Assembly: GCF_011290485.1 (NCBI RefSeq)
Contig: NZ_CP048029.1
Coordinates: forward strand, 1,719,155 to 1,783,154
Source: Caldichromatium japonicum
Lineage (GTDB): Bacteria > Pseudomonadota > Gammaproteobacteria > Chromatiales > Chromatiaceae
DNA length: 64,000 nucleotides
Reading direction: 5' to 3'
Each line of letters opens with the position of its first letter. The first letter of the stretch is position 1. Both the position numbers and the translations under genes were made by a program. Of this stretch, positions 8,677 through 18,836 are shown in pieces. The notes under the pieces are model-generated. The model searched no databases, was not told the DNA's origin, and saw only the letters and a program-made list of their open reading frames with translations.

Positions 8677-9447
8677 ATGTTTAACAGTCTCTCTCCCCAG
8701 TCCCTTCAAGACCGCGTCATCCTGGTCACCGGCGCCCTGGAAGGCCTGGGGCGCGCCGTCACCTTGGCCTGTGCCGCTGAGGGTGCGAGCGTGATCCTGT
8801 CCTCTTTCCAGGAAAAGGACCTCGAACCGGTCTATGACCAGATCATCGAGCGGGGGTATCCAGAACCGGCGATTCTGCCACTGGATCTCGAGCAGGCGGG
8901 GGAGGCCGAATACATCGCTGCCGCCGACCGGATCGGCGAAGCCTTCGGGCGGCTTGATGGCCTGGCCCAGTGTGCGGCCTTCGCCCCTTATCTCAGCCGC
9001 ATCGATGATTACGATGTCTCCGAATGGGAGCGGGTGCTCAAGATCAACCTCACCGCCCCCTTTACGCTGATCCAGGCCTGCTTGCCGTTGCTGCGTCTGT
9101 CCGAGGACGCCGCCATTGTCCTGACCTCGGACCGCGTCGGGCACAAAGGCCTGGCCTACTGGGGTGCCTATGCTGCAGCCAAGTTCGGGACCGAAGGGCT
9201 GATGCAGGTCTTGGCCGATGAGTTGCGCGGTTCAAGCCGCATCCGGGTCAATAGCCTCGACCCCGGAATCCTGCGCACTGCCTTGCGCGCCAACCTCTAT
9301 CCAGGCGAAGACCCCAGCCATCATCCATTACCCGAGACCGTCGCCTGGGCCTATGTCCAGCTCCTGGGGCCAGAGGGTCGGGGCTTCATGGGGCAGGCCC
9401 TGCGGATCGAACAAGACCGGCTGGTCCCCTGGACTGCCTGCAGCTGA
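8677..9447 (+). CDS. YciK-type short-chain dehydrogenase/reductase
   Basis: Rossmann-fold SDR of 256 residues. The cofactor motif is TGALEGLGR near residue 20, the Asn is in KINLTAPF, the catalytic Ser in VLTSDRVGHKG and the YxxxK pair in YAAAK. Overall it resembles E. coli YciK, whose substrate is unknown. It follows gph by 19 bp and likely shares its transcript, completing a ubiG-gph-SDR group. Substrate is not predicted. Confidence 0.88.
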   Translation: MFNSLSPQSLQDRVILVTGALEGLGRAVTLACAAEGASVILSSFQEKDLEPVYDQIIERGYPEPAILPLDLEQAGEAEYIAAADRIGEAFGRLDGLAQCAAFAPYLSRIDDYDVSEWERVLKINLTAPFTLIQACLPLLRLSEDAAIVLTSDRVGHKGLAYWGAYAAAKFGTEGLMQVLADELRGSSRIRVNSLDPGILRTALRANLYPGEDPSHHPLPETVAWAYVQLLGPEGRGFMGQALRIEQDRLVPWTACS

Positions 9448-9466
9448 GCCCGGGACCGGCCAGCGC

Positions 9467-11009
9467 ATGGACCCCAGCAGCCCCATCATCCTCATCGGCG
9501 CTGCGGTTGTCTTCGTTAGCATCCTGGCAAGCGCCAGGACCGCGCATCTGGGGGCACCCTGCTCCTGGTCTTTTTGGTGATGGGGATGCTGTTCGGCGCC
9601 GAAGGGCCCGGCGGCATCGGCTTCGATGACATCGCGCTCATCCATCTGCTCGGCACCCTGGCGCTTGCCATCATCCTGTTCGACGGTGGGCTGTCAACGG
9701 ATGAGCGTGACTTTCGGGTCGGTCTCTATCCGGCCATTCTCCTGGCCACCCTCGACGTTTTGATCACCGCTGCGGTCTTGGGTGGATTCATCGCCCTGTG
9801 GCTCGGCTGGGGCTGGCGGGAGGCCCTGCTGCTCGGTGCCATCGTCAGTTCGACCGATGCCGCTGCAGTCTTTTCGCTCTTGCGCGCGCACGGCCTTGAA
9901 CTCAAACAGCGGGTGGGTGCTACCCTGGAGATCGAGTCGGGCAGCAACGACCCCATGGCGATCTTTTTGACTGTCGCCTTGATCGGCCTGCTCCAGGGCA
10001 TACAGCAAGGGAGCGGTGTGCATCTGATCAAGGAATTTGCGCTATAGATGGGGCTCGGCGGGCCCTTGGGTCTGGCAGGCGGCTGGGGGCTCGCCTGGTT
10101 GGTCAATCACCTGCGCATGCCCGCCGGCCTCTATCCGCTCGCTGTTATGGCGGGGGCGCTTTCCATCTTCGGCGCAACGGCTGCGCTCGGCGGCAGCGGC
10201 TTTTTGGCCATCTATCTGGCAGGGCTAGTGCTCGGTAACCGCCGTCTGGATGGGCGCCTAAAGATCGCCCGTTTCCACGACGGGTTGGCGCGCCTGGTCC
10301 AAATCGGGATGTTCCTGATGCTTGGGCTGTTGGTCACGCCCTCTGCGCTCTGGCCGGTGGCGCATGTCGCCCTGCTCACCGCCCTGGTCTTGATCCTGAT
10401 CGCCCGCCCGCTGGCAGTATGTCTGTGCCTACTGCCTTTTCGCTTTCCCTGGCGCGAACAGATCTTCATCGGCTGGGTCGGGCTGCACGTCGGGCTGCAC
10501 GGTGCGGTGCCGATCATTCTGGCCCTCTTTCCCCAATTGGCCGGCCTGCCCCATGCCCAAGCGATCTTCAATATCGTCTTCTTTGTGGTCCTGGTCTCGC
10601 TCCTCATCCAGGGCTGACTGTGATCCCCCTGGCACGGCGCCTGGAGTTAGACATCCCGCCGAGCAGCGCGCGCCTGCAACGCACCGAGCTCGACCTGCCG
10701 GGTCAGCTGGACCTGGAGCTTGTCGGTTATCGACTGACGGAGGATGCGCCCATCCTGACCCAGAATGCGCAGCGGCCCGATCTGCCCTGTGCGGTGCATC
10801 TGGTTGCGGTCTTGCGCCAAGGCCGAATGCTCGAGCGCTGCGCGCCCGAAGAGTGGCAGGCCGGCGATGGGCTCTATCTGCTGGCGCCTGCCCAGATCCT
10901 GCCTGAACTGGACCGGCTCAAGCTCAATGGCATAGAGTTGGTTGTGCGCGCCGTTGTCGGCGACCGTATCCTCCAGGTGGGGCTCAAGCTGCCGTCCCCT
11001 GCCTTTTAA
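9467..11009 (+). pseudogene. K+/H+ antiporter (CvrA/NhaP2-like), decayed
   Basis: Remains of a CPA1 antiporter with a C-terminal cytoplasmic domain. Reading needs three corrections. Near 9555 one C is missing in a C-run, after SILASARTAHLGAP and before LLLVFLVMGMLF. At 10045-10047 an in-frame TAG replaces what is probably CAG ([16 protein letters not shown]). Near 10614 one G is missing, after VSLLIQG and before the tail beginning IPLARRLELD. Transport motifs such as FDGGL, SSTDAA and ESGSNDPMA are still clear, so decay is recent. Expected intact length is about 510 residues. It follows the SDR gene by 19 bp. The separate open pieces should not be annotated as independent proteins. Confidence 0.85.
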
Positions 11010-11232
11010 CCGACCAAGGGATCCGCGAAATACCTAAAGGTGCAATGCAGATATCCGCAGTCTTGCAGTTGCTGATCAGAGGAATCTGGAGCCATCCATG
11101 ATCTGGACACCGGCGTGCACCGGTATAGGGTTTTTCAGAGATCCCCGTCAACTTTCCACCGAGACCATCAAGCCCAGGTGTTTTTTGATCTGTTGAGACA
11201 GCCTCTAAACCGTGGGTAATCCATTGAACGAT

Positions 11233-12270
11233 ATGCCCCAACCCTCTAGTCCGCCTGTCCCCAGGCTCCTCCCTTGGCTCATCGACCTGCCGGTCGCGGC
11301 CATCCTTTGGGTCCTGCTCTATCGCCAGTTGACCGCCATCGCCGACCTCGGGATCGCCCTCTTGGGGCTCAGCCGCACCACCCGCTTGGGCGAGGCGGTG
11401 CATTTCTTTACTCTATGATACCCCCAAGGTGCTCTTGCTATTGACCGGCGTGGTCTTCGTCATGGGGCTGATCCAGACCTTTTTTGCCCCCGAGCGCACC
11501 CGCGCCCTATTGTCGGGACGGCGTCTTAGTCTCGGCAATGTCATGGCAGCAACCCTAGGGATCGTCACCCCCTTTTGCTCCTGCTCGGCGGTGCCTTTAT
11601 TCATCGGCTTCGTCTCGGCGGGGGTGACCTTTTCGTTCCTGATCGCCGCACCCATGATCAATGAGATCGCGCTCGCCTTGCTGTTGGGGCTTTTCGGCTG
11701 GCAGGTCGCCCTGCTCTATCTGAGGCTGGGGCTAGGGGTGGCGATCGGGGCGGGGTTGGTGATCGGCAGGCTCGGGATGGAACGGTATCTCGAAGACTGG
11801 GTGCGTGCCATCCATCTTGGCGAGACAGCGGCCCCCTCTCAGGTTATCCTCACCTGGCCGCAACGTCTGGGGATGGGGCTTAAGCACCTGCGCGAGATCC
11901 TCGGGCGCGTCTGGCCCTATATCTTCCCAGGGATTGGACTGGGCGCCTTCATCCACGGCTATGTCCCCGAGGACCGGCTGGCGGATATCCTGGGTCAGGA
12001 GGTCTGGTGGGTAGCGCCGGTCGCGGTGTTGCTGGGCATCCCGCTTTACACCAACGCCGCGGGGATCATCCCCATCATCGATGGTGCTGATCGGCAAGGG
12101 GGCCGCCTTGGGCACGACCCTGGCCTTTATGATGAGCGTGATCGCGCTCTCCGCCCCTGAGCTCTATGATCTTGCGCAAGGTGCTCAAATGGCCGCTGAT
12201 CTGGACCTTCGTCGGGGTAGTGGCCTTGGGTATCCTGCTGGTCGGCTATGTCTTCAACCTGATCCTTTAA
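11233..12270 (+). pseudogene. YraQ/ArsP-type permease, frameshifted
   Basis: Relic of a multi-pass permease of the DUF318/ArsP_1 family. The order is PWLIDLPVAAILWVLL, then (one extra base near 11410) YDTPKVLLLLTGVVF, the signature GIVTPFCSCSAVPLFIGF with its Cys pair, then PLYTNAAGIIPII. A second frame change near 12080 restores VLIGKGAALGTTLAFMMSVIALS, and a third near 12165 restores RKVLKWPLIWTFVGVVALGILLVGY before TAA at 12270. At least three independent lesions make a functional product unlikely unless they are sequence errors. The intact redox thiol gene 10 bp downstream is its usual operon partner. Confidence 0.85.
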
Positions 12271-12280
12271 GGAACCTTCC

Positions 12281-12532
12281 ATGAAAGACATCAAAATCCT
12301 GGGCAGCGGTTGCCGCAATTGTCAGCTCACCTATCAATTGGTCGAAGAGGTGGCGCGCGCCAAAGGCGTGCCCATCCAGATCGCAAAGGTCGAGTCGCTT
12401 GAGGAGATCATGCGCTATGGGGTTATGGCGACCCCCGGGGTGGTGATCGATGGGCAGGTAGTCCATGCCGGCGGCATTCCAGAGCGAAAGGTGGTCGAGG
12501 GTTGGTTCGATCGAGGTAGATACCCCCAGTAA
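12281..12532 (+). CDS. Thioredoxin-like redox-active disulfide protein
   Basis: Cytoplasmic mini-thioredoxin of 83 residues in the TM0996/MTH895 family ('redox-active disulfide protein 2'). The N-terminus KILGSGCRNC carries the CxxC at residues 11 and 14, and ATPGVVIDGQVVHAGG contains the cis-Pro loop. This family is commonly encoded beside YraQ/ArsP-type permeases, as here. Since the permease upstream is broken, this gene may be an orphan kept by chance or by another role. GGAA 7 nt before the ATG is the likely ribosome site. Confidence 0.88.
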   Translation: MKDIKILGSGCRNCQLTYQLVEEVARAKGVPIQIAKVESLEEIMRYGVMATPGVVIDGQVVHAGGIPERKVVEGWFDRGRYPQ

Positions 12533-12594
12533 AAGGCGCCCTGCCGCAACAAGTCGCATCCAGGTTCCTCCCTAGCCGCGATCCATTGGCAGAC

Positions 12595-13518
12595 ATGCAT
12601 GCCCAGATACATCCCCCCGCAGGTACCCAGGTCTCAGGCAATGCCTTGATCCTGGCAACCCTATTGACCCTTTGTTTTGCCGGCATTGAGGCGCTGGCCG
12701 GATGGTTAGCCGGCTCATTGGCGCTTGTCGCCGATGCCGGACATATGCTCAACGACGCAGCAGCCCTGGGGATCGCCGCAGGTGCGGCCTGGCTTGCGCA
12801 GCGCGGAGCCTCGAAAGGCTATAGTTATGGCCTGGGTCGTGCCGAATTGATCGCCGCCCTGATCAATAGCACCGCGCTCCTGGTCTTGGTGGCCTGGCTG
12901 ACCCTCTCGGCCATTGAGCGCCTGCGCCATCCGCTGCCGGTCGTCGGGCTTGCCGTCTCCCTGGTCGCGATGCTTGGGCTTGTGCTCAATGTCTTTATCG
13001 CTTGGCGGCTCTTGGGCGAGCATCACAACCTCAACACCCGCGCCGCCCTGCTTCATATCTTGGGTGACCTCTTGGGCTCAGCGGCGGCCCTGGGGTCTGG
13101 ATTCATCATCCTCTTGACCGGCTGGACCGCGATCGATCCCCTCTTGTCCCTGGCGATCGGCGGTTTGATCCTGATCTCGAGCCTGCGTCTGCTGCGCGAG
13201 GCCATGCGCGGGTTGATGGAGGGCGTACCGCTACACCTCGACCTCGATCAGGTCGGGGCGGCGCTCGCGCGTTTGCCTGGTGTCGCCTCGGTGCATGACC
13301 TGCATATCTGGTCGGTGCGTTCGGATTTGACCGCGTTGACTGCCCATCTGGTGGTGCATGACCTTGCCGATTGGGATGAGACCCTGACCCAGGCCCATGA
13401 GCTGCTGAGGCGCGAGTTTAGTATCCAACATGCCACCCTCCAGCCCGAACCCATCACCCGACGCGTCCGCTGGCAGGTGCGCCGCTCTCCAATCGAGGAG
13501 ACGCCTAGATGTCATTGA
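12595..13518 (+). CDS. Cation diffusion facilitator (ZitB/CzcD-like metal exporter)
   Basis: Inner-membrane divalent metal/H+ antiporter of about 307 residues with six predicted membrane segments. The two metal-binding HxxxD motifs are seen in DAGHMLND (segment 2) and LHILGD (segment 5). The C-terminal domain LPGVASVHDLHIWSVRSDLTALTAHL is the cytoplasmic metal-sensing fold. The frame is also open from a TTG at 12586; ATG 12595 is preferred. Zinc is the likeliest substrate. It overlaps dsbB by 10 bp, suggesting coupled translation. Confidence 0.92.
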   Translation: MHAQIHPPAGTQVSGNALILATLLTLCFAGIEALAGWLAGSLALVADAGHMLNDAAALGIAAGAAWLAQRGASKGYSYGLGRAELIAALINSTALLVLVAWLTLSAIERLRHPLPVVGLAVSLVAMLGLVLNVFIAWRLLGEHHNLNTRAALLHILGDLLGSAAALGSGFIILLTGWTAIDPLLSLAIGGLILISSLRLLREAMRGLMEGVPLHLDLDQVGAALARLPGVASVHDLHIWSVRSDLTALTAHLVVHDLADWDETLTQAHELLRREFSIQHATLQPEPITRRVRWQVRRSPIEETPRCH

Positions 13519-14051
13519 ACCCCCGTCTGCTTTGGTTCATCTTGGCTGATACGTCTGCCAGCATCGCGATCCTTAGCCTGGTCCTGGCCCTATTATTGGA
13601 CCTCGAGCCCTGTCACCTTTGTATCTTCCAGCGCCTGGTCTATCTTTTGCTTGCCTTGCTTGCGGCCCTGACCGCCCTCCTCTGGCGTCCAGGCCGCCGA
13701 TGGCATTGGCCGCCGGCCCTGTCTTTCCTGGGCTTGGCTGTGCTGGGCGCTGGGGTCGCCGCTTATCAGAGTTGGCTTCAGTGGCAGCCCGCTGCCAGTC
13801 TGTCGTGCAGTGGTCAGCTCGGCCCCATCGAGCGCCTGATCGAATGGCTCGGCGAACAGTTCCCCCTGCTCTTTCTCGCCACCGGCGCCTGCGAGGACAG
13901 GCAATGGGCGTTTTTGGGGCTGTCGCTGGCCAATTGGTCGTTTGCAGTCTTTGTCGCACTGATCGCCCTGGGGTTATGGGCGCTGCGGATAACCTCTCAG
14001 TTACTTAACGCTCGATTACCAGCGGATCGAGACTGCCCCCATCAGCCATGA
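13509..14051 (+). CDS. dsbB: Disulfide bond formation protein B
   Basis: Four-helix inner-membrane protein that reoxidises DsbA and reduces quinone. The 180 residues contain the quinone-side pair CHLC (Cys35, Cys38) after the first membrane segment, followed by QR, and the periplasmic pair Cys100 (SLSCSG) and Cys128 (TGACEDRQW), in the standard order. ANWSFAVF is the typical fourth segment. It overlaps the CDF exporter gene upstream. No dsbA is in the window. It converges with the kinase gene at 14058, leaving 6 bp. Confidence 0.93.
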   Translation: MSLNPRLLWFILADTSASIAILSLVLALLLDLEPCHLCIFQRLVYLLLALLAALTALLWRPGRRWHWPPALSFLGLAVLGAGVAAYQSWLQWQPAASLSCSGQLGPIERLIEWLGEQFPLLFLATGACEDRQWAFLGLSLANWSFAVFVALIALGLWALRITSQLLNARLPADRDCPHQP

Positions 14052-14057
14052 CTTGCT

Positions 14058-15131
14058 TTATCCAAATGCCTGCCGAATCGCCCGGCAGAGCGCATCTTCT
14101 TGGCGCTCGATGTCGGCGGCCAGGGCGAACTGAACACGGGCGCGTTCGAGATTTTGCCCGCGGTGTTCGACCTTGAAATAGCGATCGCCCTCGAGATGAT
14201 CGGTGAGAAAACGCACCCCGAGCTCAAACGGTAGGGTCCAGATACCATCCCCGATGAGCGCGATCTCGTCGGCGCCAAACTGCCCCCGCATCTCTTCTGC
14301 ATAACCGTGCAAGATCGCCTCCGCTAGCTCGATGTCGAAACGTACGGCAAGAGTCTCGGCGGTCGCCTCGCCTCGGCGGTTACAGCATGAGCGCAGGCAA
14401 TCGCCGAGGTCATGATGGATGAGGCCAGGCTGGAGGGTGTCGAGGTCGATCAGGGCGATGGCCTCTTCGCTGTGCACAGAGAACAGGAGATTGTCGAGCT
14501 TGGGGTCGCCGTGGGTCAGGTGCGGCCTGATCCGGCCCGATCGTCTGGCCTCGGTGAGCAGGTGAGCGCGCTGGATACGGGCGGCGACGAAAGCGAGCAC
14601 CTCGGCGATCTCGGGTGGGCGCGGTTCGCCTAACCTATCTGCCGCTGCTTGCAGGCGCGCCAGATACCCAGGGGTATCATGGAATCCAGGGAGCACTATC
14701 TCAAAGTGATCAAGCGGCAATTCAGAGGCCCAGCGATGAAAGCGTCCCAACAGCCGCCCGACCGAGCGAGCCTGCTGAGGTGAATCAAGACGCTCGAGGG
14801 TCTGGGTGTCGGGGATGAACTCCAAGAGCCGCCAGATAGACCCTTGGGCATCGCGCACATAGGGCAGGCCATCCCGCGCATAGATCAGGGGCGGCAGACG
14901 CAGTCCGACCGATTCAGGGGGGATGGGGTGGGCGCCCAGGCGCGCGAGATTAGCCATGATCCGGCTCGGGTCAGGAAAGACCCGATCATTGAGCCGCTGG
15001 AGGACATAGCGCCGCTCGCCTGCGGCAAAGACATAGGTATCATTGATCAACCCCCTACCCCAGGGAGCGATCGAGGTGCCTACAGGCTCGATCGCAAACT
15101 GGGCGATGAGGTGATGGAGACTGATGGGCAT
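14058..15131 (-). CDS. Aminoglycoside-phosphotransferase-fold kinase (NahK-like)
   Basis: Cytoplasmic small-molecule kinase of 357 residues. The catalytic loop is THGDPKLDNLLF (HGDxxxxN, Asp as base) and the metal-binding Asp is in ALIDLDTLQPG. The N-terminal GRGLINDTYVF and RYVLQRLNDRVFPDP resemble N-acetylhexosamine 1-kinases and related 'phosphotransferase family' proteins that phosphorylate sugars anomerically. The true substrate is not clear. It stands alone, 55 bp after relA on the same strand. Confidence 0.82.
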   Translation of the reverse strand: MPISLHHLIAQFAIEPVGTSIAPWGRGLINDTYVFAAGERRYVLQRLNDRVFPDPSRIMANLARLGAHPIPPESVGLRLPPLIYARDGLPYVRDAQGSIWRLLEFIPDTQTLERLDSPQQARSVGRLLGRFHRWASELPLDHFEIVLPGFHDTPGYLARLQAAADRLGEPRPPEIAEVLAFVAARIQRAHLLTEARRSGRIRPHLTHGDPKLDNLLFSVHSEEAIALIDLDTLQPGLIHHDLGDCLRSCCNRRGEATAETLAVRFDIELAEAILHGYAEEMRGQFGADEIALIGDGIWTLPFELGVRFLTDHLEGDRYFKVEHRGQNLERARVQFALAADIERQEDALCRAIRQAFG

Positions 15132-15186
15132 TGTCCTCGCCGAGTCTGTAACTCGCGTAGGTTACGCGTTGCGTACCCTCACCTGC

Positions 15187-17427
15187 CTAAAAACGCCGTA
15201 CCAGCCCGACCCCGCGTACCTGCCCGAGCTTGGCTATGAGCTGATCCAGATGGGTGCGATCGCGCACCTCAAGGGTCAGGCGCACCGAGACGGTATCCGT
15301 GCTGCGCTCGGAGTGGGATTCAATTCCCCGCAAGGGGACATCGGCATCGGTCAAGACGCCGGTTAGGTCGCGCACGAGCCCCTTGCGGTCGGCGGCAAGG
15401 ACCAAGAGATCGACCGAATAGCTGGCACCTGCCTTCTGCTCTACCCAGCGCGCCTCGATCAGACGCGCCCGCTCTGCCCCTTGCAGATGATGGATATTGT
15501 GACAATCGCGCCGATGGATGCTGACCCCTCGTCCGCGGGTGACAAAACCGATGATCGGCTCGGGCGGCACCGGCTTACAGCATTGCGCAAGATGGGTCAT
15601 GAGGTCAGCGAGCCCTTCGATCACCACCCCGCTGCCGCTGGAGGGCGGGACGGCGAGGCGGGCACGGGCCTCGGGGAGGGTGATTTCGGGCTCGCTGCGC
15701 GGCGGCGGGGCATCGCCCTGGAGCTGACGCACCACCTGGCCGACCTGGAGGTCTCCCCGCCCGATCGCCGCTAATAAGTCATCGCTGCGTTTGAAGTTCA
15801 GGCGCGCTGCAAGCTCATCGAGCCTGGGTTTATCGGCGAGATGCAACCGGGCGAGTTCGCGCTCCAGAAGCACCCGCCCCTCGTGGAGATGCTGCTCGAA
15901 ATCCTGTTGTCTAAACCATTGGCGCACGCGGTTGCGCGCGCGTGCAGTGACGAGATAACCGAGCTGCGGGTTGAGCCAATCGCGGCTGGGCGCAGGGTGC
16001 TTTTGAGTCAGGATCTCCACCCGATCGCCACTTTTCAACGGCTGGTTGAGCGGGATCAAGCGGTCATTGACCTTAGCCCCGCGGCAGCGATGCCCGATCT
16101 CAGAATGGATGGCGTAGGCAAAATCCAATGGAGTCGCACCCCGTGGCAGCTCAATGACCTTGTATTGGGGGGTGAGGACATAGATATAGCTGGGCTCCAA
16201 CCCGGAGGGTGCGGGTTCCCGCCCTTCGTTCAGCACCTCTTCTTCGTGGCCCTCGAACCAGCGGCGCATCCACAGGAGGCGCTTCTGAAACTCGGCATCC
16301 GTCCCGCGCGATTCTTTATAGGCCCAATGGGCGGCAACCCCGTATTCGGCATGGCGGTGCATCTCGTGGGTGCGGATCTGGACCTCGAGCACCTTGCCCT
16401 CTGGTCCGATGACCGCTGTGTGCAGCGACTGATAGAGGTTACCCTTGGGGGTCATGATGTAGTCGTCGAACTCCTCTAGGATATGAGGCCAGAGCCCATG
16501 CACCACCCCGAGCGCGGCATAGCAATCGGCGATGGTCTCCACCAGGACGCGCACCGCGCGCAGGTCGAAGATGCGATCGATATCGACACCCTTGCGCTGC
16601 ATCTTTTTCCAGATGCTATAGATGTGCTTAGGCCGACCGGTGATCTCAACGCGGATGCCGATCTCAGCAAACTTGTTGCGCAAGAGGGCGATCACCGATT
16701 GGATATAACGCTCGCGTTCCTCGCGCCGCTCGGACAAAAGTCCGACGATCCGGCGATAGGCCTCATGTTCTAGATAACGCAAGGCCAGGTCCTCGAGCTC
16801 CCACTTGATCTGCCAGATCCCGAGCCGGTTGGCGAGCGGGGCATAGAGGCGCCGAGTCTCGCGGGCGATCTGGGCGCGCCGCTCGGGCTCCAGATCCTTG
16901 ATCGCGCGCATCAGGTGCAGGCGTTCGGCGAGCACGATCAAAATCACCCGCACGTCCTCGGAGAGACCCAGGAGCAGACGGCGCAGGTTCTCCTCGTGCT
17001 GGGCGCGATCCTTGTCGGCTAAGGTTGCCTGGACCTCTAAACCCGCGCTCGAGCGCGGGTTGGTCAACTTCTCGATCCGTGCCAGATCCTCGACCATCCG
17101 CACGATGGGATGCCCGAACTCGCGTTTTAAGCCCTCAAGCTCAACGCCCCCTTGCTCCAGACAGCCTTTCAGCAGCGCTGCGCCGAGGGTTTCGGCATCC
17201 ATATTGAGGCGCACCAGGATGTCAGCGGTCGCCAGGCGGTGGCGCACTGCCGACTCACCGGTCTGGAGCCTGCATCCGCCTTGACAGCGCGCCAGCCAGT
17301 CGCAAGCGCGACTCAGTAAGAGGCGTTCGTCCTCGGGGTAGCGGCCCTTGAGGGTCTCGAGCCAATGGCCGATCGCCTCGGCATCGTCGGCCTCGGGTTC
17401 AGGGAGGTTATAGACGGGCTTGACCAT
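15187..17427 (-). CDS. relA: GTP pyrophosphokinase RelA ((p)ppGpp synthetase I)
   Basis: Makes (p)ppGpp on stalled ribosomes. Domains in order over 746 residues: degenerate hydrolase domain (no HD pair where expected), synthetase, TGS (YVLTPQYKVIELPRGATPLDFAYAIHS), a zinc-finger/helical part and a C-terminal ACT domain. The synthetase loop reads EFDDYIMTPKGNLYQSLHT; the acidic ExDD form marks monofunctional RelA rather than the basic RxKD of bifunctional SpoT/Rel. A separate SpoT would therefore be expected elsewhere in the genome. Confidence 0.95.
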   Translation of the reverse strand: MVKPVYNLPEPEADDAEAIGHWLETLKGRYPEDERLLLSRACDWLARCQGGCRLQTGESAVRHRLATADILVRLNMDAETLGAALLKGCLEQGGVELEGLKREFGHPIVRMVEDLARIEKLTNPRSSAGLEVQATLADKDRAQHEENLRRLLLGLSEDVRVILIVLAERLHLMRAIKDLEPERRAQIARETRRLYAPLANRLGIWQIKWELEDLALRYLEHEAYRRIVGLLSERREERERYIQSVIALLRNKFAEIGIRVEITGRPKHIYSIWKKMQRKGVDIDRIFDLRAVRVLVETIADCYAALGVVHGLWPHILEEFDDYIMTPKGNLYQSLHTAVIGPEGKVLEVQIRTHEMHRHAEYGVAAHWAYKESRGTDAEFQKRLLWMRRWFEGHEEEVLNEGREPAPSGLEPSYIYVLTPQYKVIELPRGATPLDFAYAIHSEIGHRCRGAKVNDRLIPLNQPLKSGDRVEILTQKHPAPSRDWLNPQLGYLVTARARNRVRQWFRQQDFEQHLHEGRVLLERELARLHLADKPRLDELAARLNFKRSDDLLAAIGRGDLQVGQVVRQLQGDAPPPRSEPEITLPEARARLAVPPSSGSGVVIEGLADLMTHLAQCCKPVPPEPIIGFVTRGRGVSIHRRDCHNIHHLQGAERARLIEARWVEQKAGASYSVDLLVLAADRKGLVRDLTGVLTDADVPLRGIESHSERSTDTVSVRLTLEVRDRTHLDQLIAKLGQVRGVGLVRRF

Positions 17428-17495
17428 GGGTGGGGTGCAGGCTGTTTCACTGCGATCCTGTTGCCAACCGGACGCAAGGCGCGCCGCACACCCGT

Positions 17496-18722
17496 TTATA
17501 AGACCAAGCTGACCAGACCGTCGGCGAGCTTGGGCTCGAACCAGGTGGACTTGGGGGGCATGATCTGCCCGCGGTCGGCGATCGCCATGAGCGACTCGAT
17601 CGAAGGCGGATGCAGGGCGAAGGCGACGGCCATCTCGCCGGCATCGACCGGCACGGTGAGACCAGAAAGGCCGCGCACCCCGCCGACGAAATCGATGCGC
17701 TCGTCTTTGCGCGGGTCGGTGATCCCTAGGATCGGCCCCAGGAGATGATCTTGTATGAGGCTTACATCCAAGGCGGCGACCGGGTCATCGGCCGGAGGCG
17801 CAAAGCGCGGGGTCAGGCGATACCAGCGTCCTTGAAGATACATGCCGAAGACGCCGCTTCGTTCGGGCGCGACCGGCTGCATGCTGGGCTCAACGACAAA
17901 ACGCGCATCGACCTGGGCGATGAACCCCTCGGCATCCAGGCCGTTGAGATCGCGCACCAGGCGGTTGTAGTCCAGGATGCGCAATTGATCGTGGGGGAAG
18001 ACCACAGCGAGGAAACCGGACTCGGAGGACTGGCCCTCGCCAGAGGCCGCACCCAGCTCGGCCACGCGCGCGCCGGCGGCAGCGCGATGATGGCCATCGG
18101 CAATATAGAGGCTGTCGAACCCCTCGAACATCTGGGTAAGCTCGGCGAGGATCTTTGGCTCGCTCACCGACCAGAGCTGATGCCTGACCCCATCGGATGC
18201 GGTGAAATCGACCTCGGGCTGAGCAGTAGTCAAACCGGCGATCCGCTGATCGAGTGCGGGTTGGGCGCGATGAAACAAAAACACCGGGCCGGTCTGGGCA
18301 CCGAGCGCCTGGATCTGGCGCACCCGGTCGTCCTCTTTCACCGGGCGGGTGAGCTCGTGGCGCTTGATTCGGCCCGAGCGATAGGCGGCGACCGAGGCCG
18401 CGACCACTAAGCCCGTTTGGCTATGCTGGTCCAAGGTCAACCGATAGACGTAATAGCGGGGCTCGAGGTCCTGGATCAGGACCTTGGCCGCGCGCATCCG
18501 GTCGAGATGGATCCGCGCCTGTTGATAGACACTGGGGTCATAGGGGTCGATGTCCGGGGGCAGATCGACCTCGGCACGTGAGATATGAAGAAAGCTCCAC
18601 GGGCGACCCTTAACCAGACGCCGCGCCTCCTCAATGCTCACCACGTCATAAGGGGGGGCGGCCACCTCGGCGGCATAGCCAGGTGCCGGGCGCAGTCCGG
18701 CGAAGGGTTGGATCAATGGCAT
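17496..18722 (-). CDS. DUF1015 family protein
   Basis: Cytoplasmic protein of 408 residues that matches DUF1015. The start PLIQPFAGLRPAPGYAAEVAAPPYDV, the WSFLHISRAE segment, LTRPVKEDDR and FDSLYIADGHHRAAA are the conserved blocks. The strictly kept DGHHR suggests a catalytic or phosphate-binding site, but no function is established. It lies 68 bp upstream of relA on the same strand. I make no functional claim. Confidence 0.88.
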   Translation of the reverse strand: MPLIQPFAGLRPAPGYAAEVAAPPYDVVSIEEARRLVKGRPWSFLHISRAEVDLPPDIDPYDPSVYQQARIHLDRMRAAKVLIQDLEPRYYVYRLTLDQHSQTGLVVAASVAAYRSGRIKRHELTRPVKEDDRVRQIQALGAQTGPVFLFHRAQPALDQRIAGLTTAQPEVDFTASDGVRHQLWSVSEPKILAELTQMFEGFDSLYIADGHHRAAAGARVAELGAASGEGQSSESGFLAVVFPHDQLRILDYNRLVRDLNGLDAEGFIAQVDARFVVEPSMQPVAPERSGVFGMYLQGRWYRLTPRFAPPADDPVAALDVSLIQDHLLGPILGITDPRKDERIDFVGGVRGLSGLTVPVDAGEMAVAFALHPPSIESLMAIADRGQIMPPKSTWFEPKLADGLVSLVL

Positions 18723-18836
18723 GCTGGGCTACTCAGCGAGTTTCAAGATACCGCCGATGGTAACACAAGAGGCCCTGGCCCTCGCTAGCAGTCCAACGGA
18801 TGGGCACTGGGTGCCCACCCACGCCTACTGGGTGCC

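Noticed and set aside
8146..9144. 332-codon minus-strand open frame over gph and the SDR gene
   Set aside because: Antisense to two genes with clear catalytic motifs; no recognisable protein.
10419..11009. Separate protein in the 10.4-11.0 kb open frame
   Set aside because: Only the part after 10615 is meaningful and it is the C-terminal domain of the decayed antiporter.
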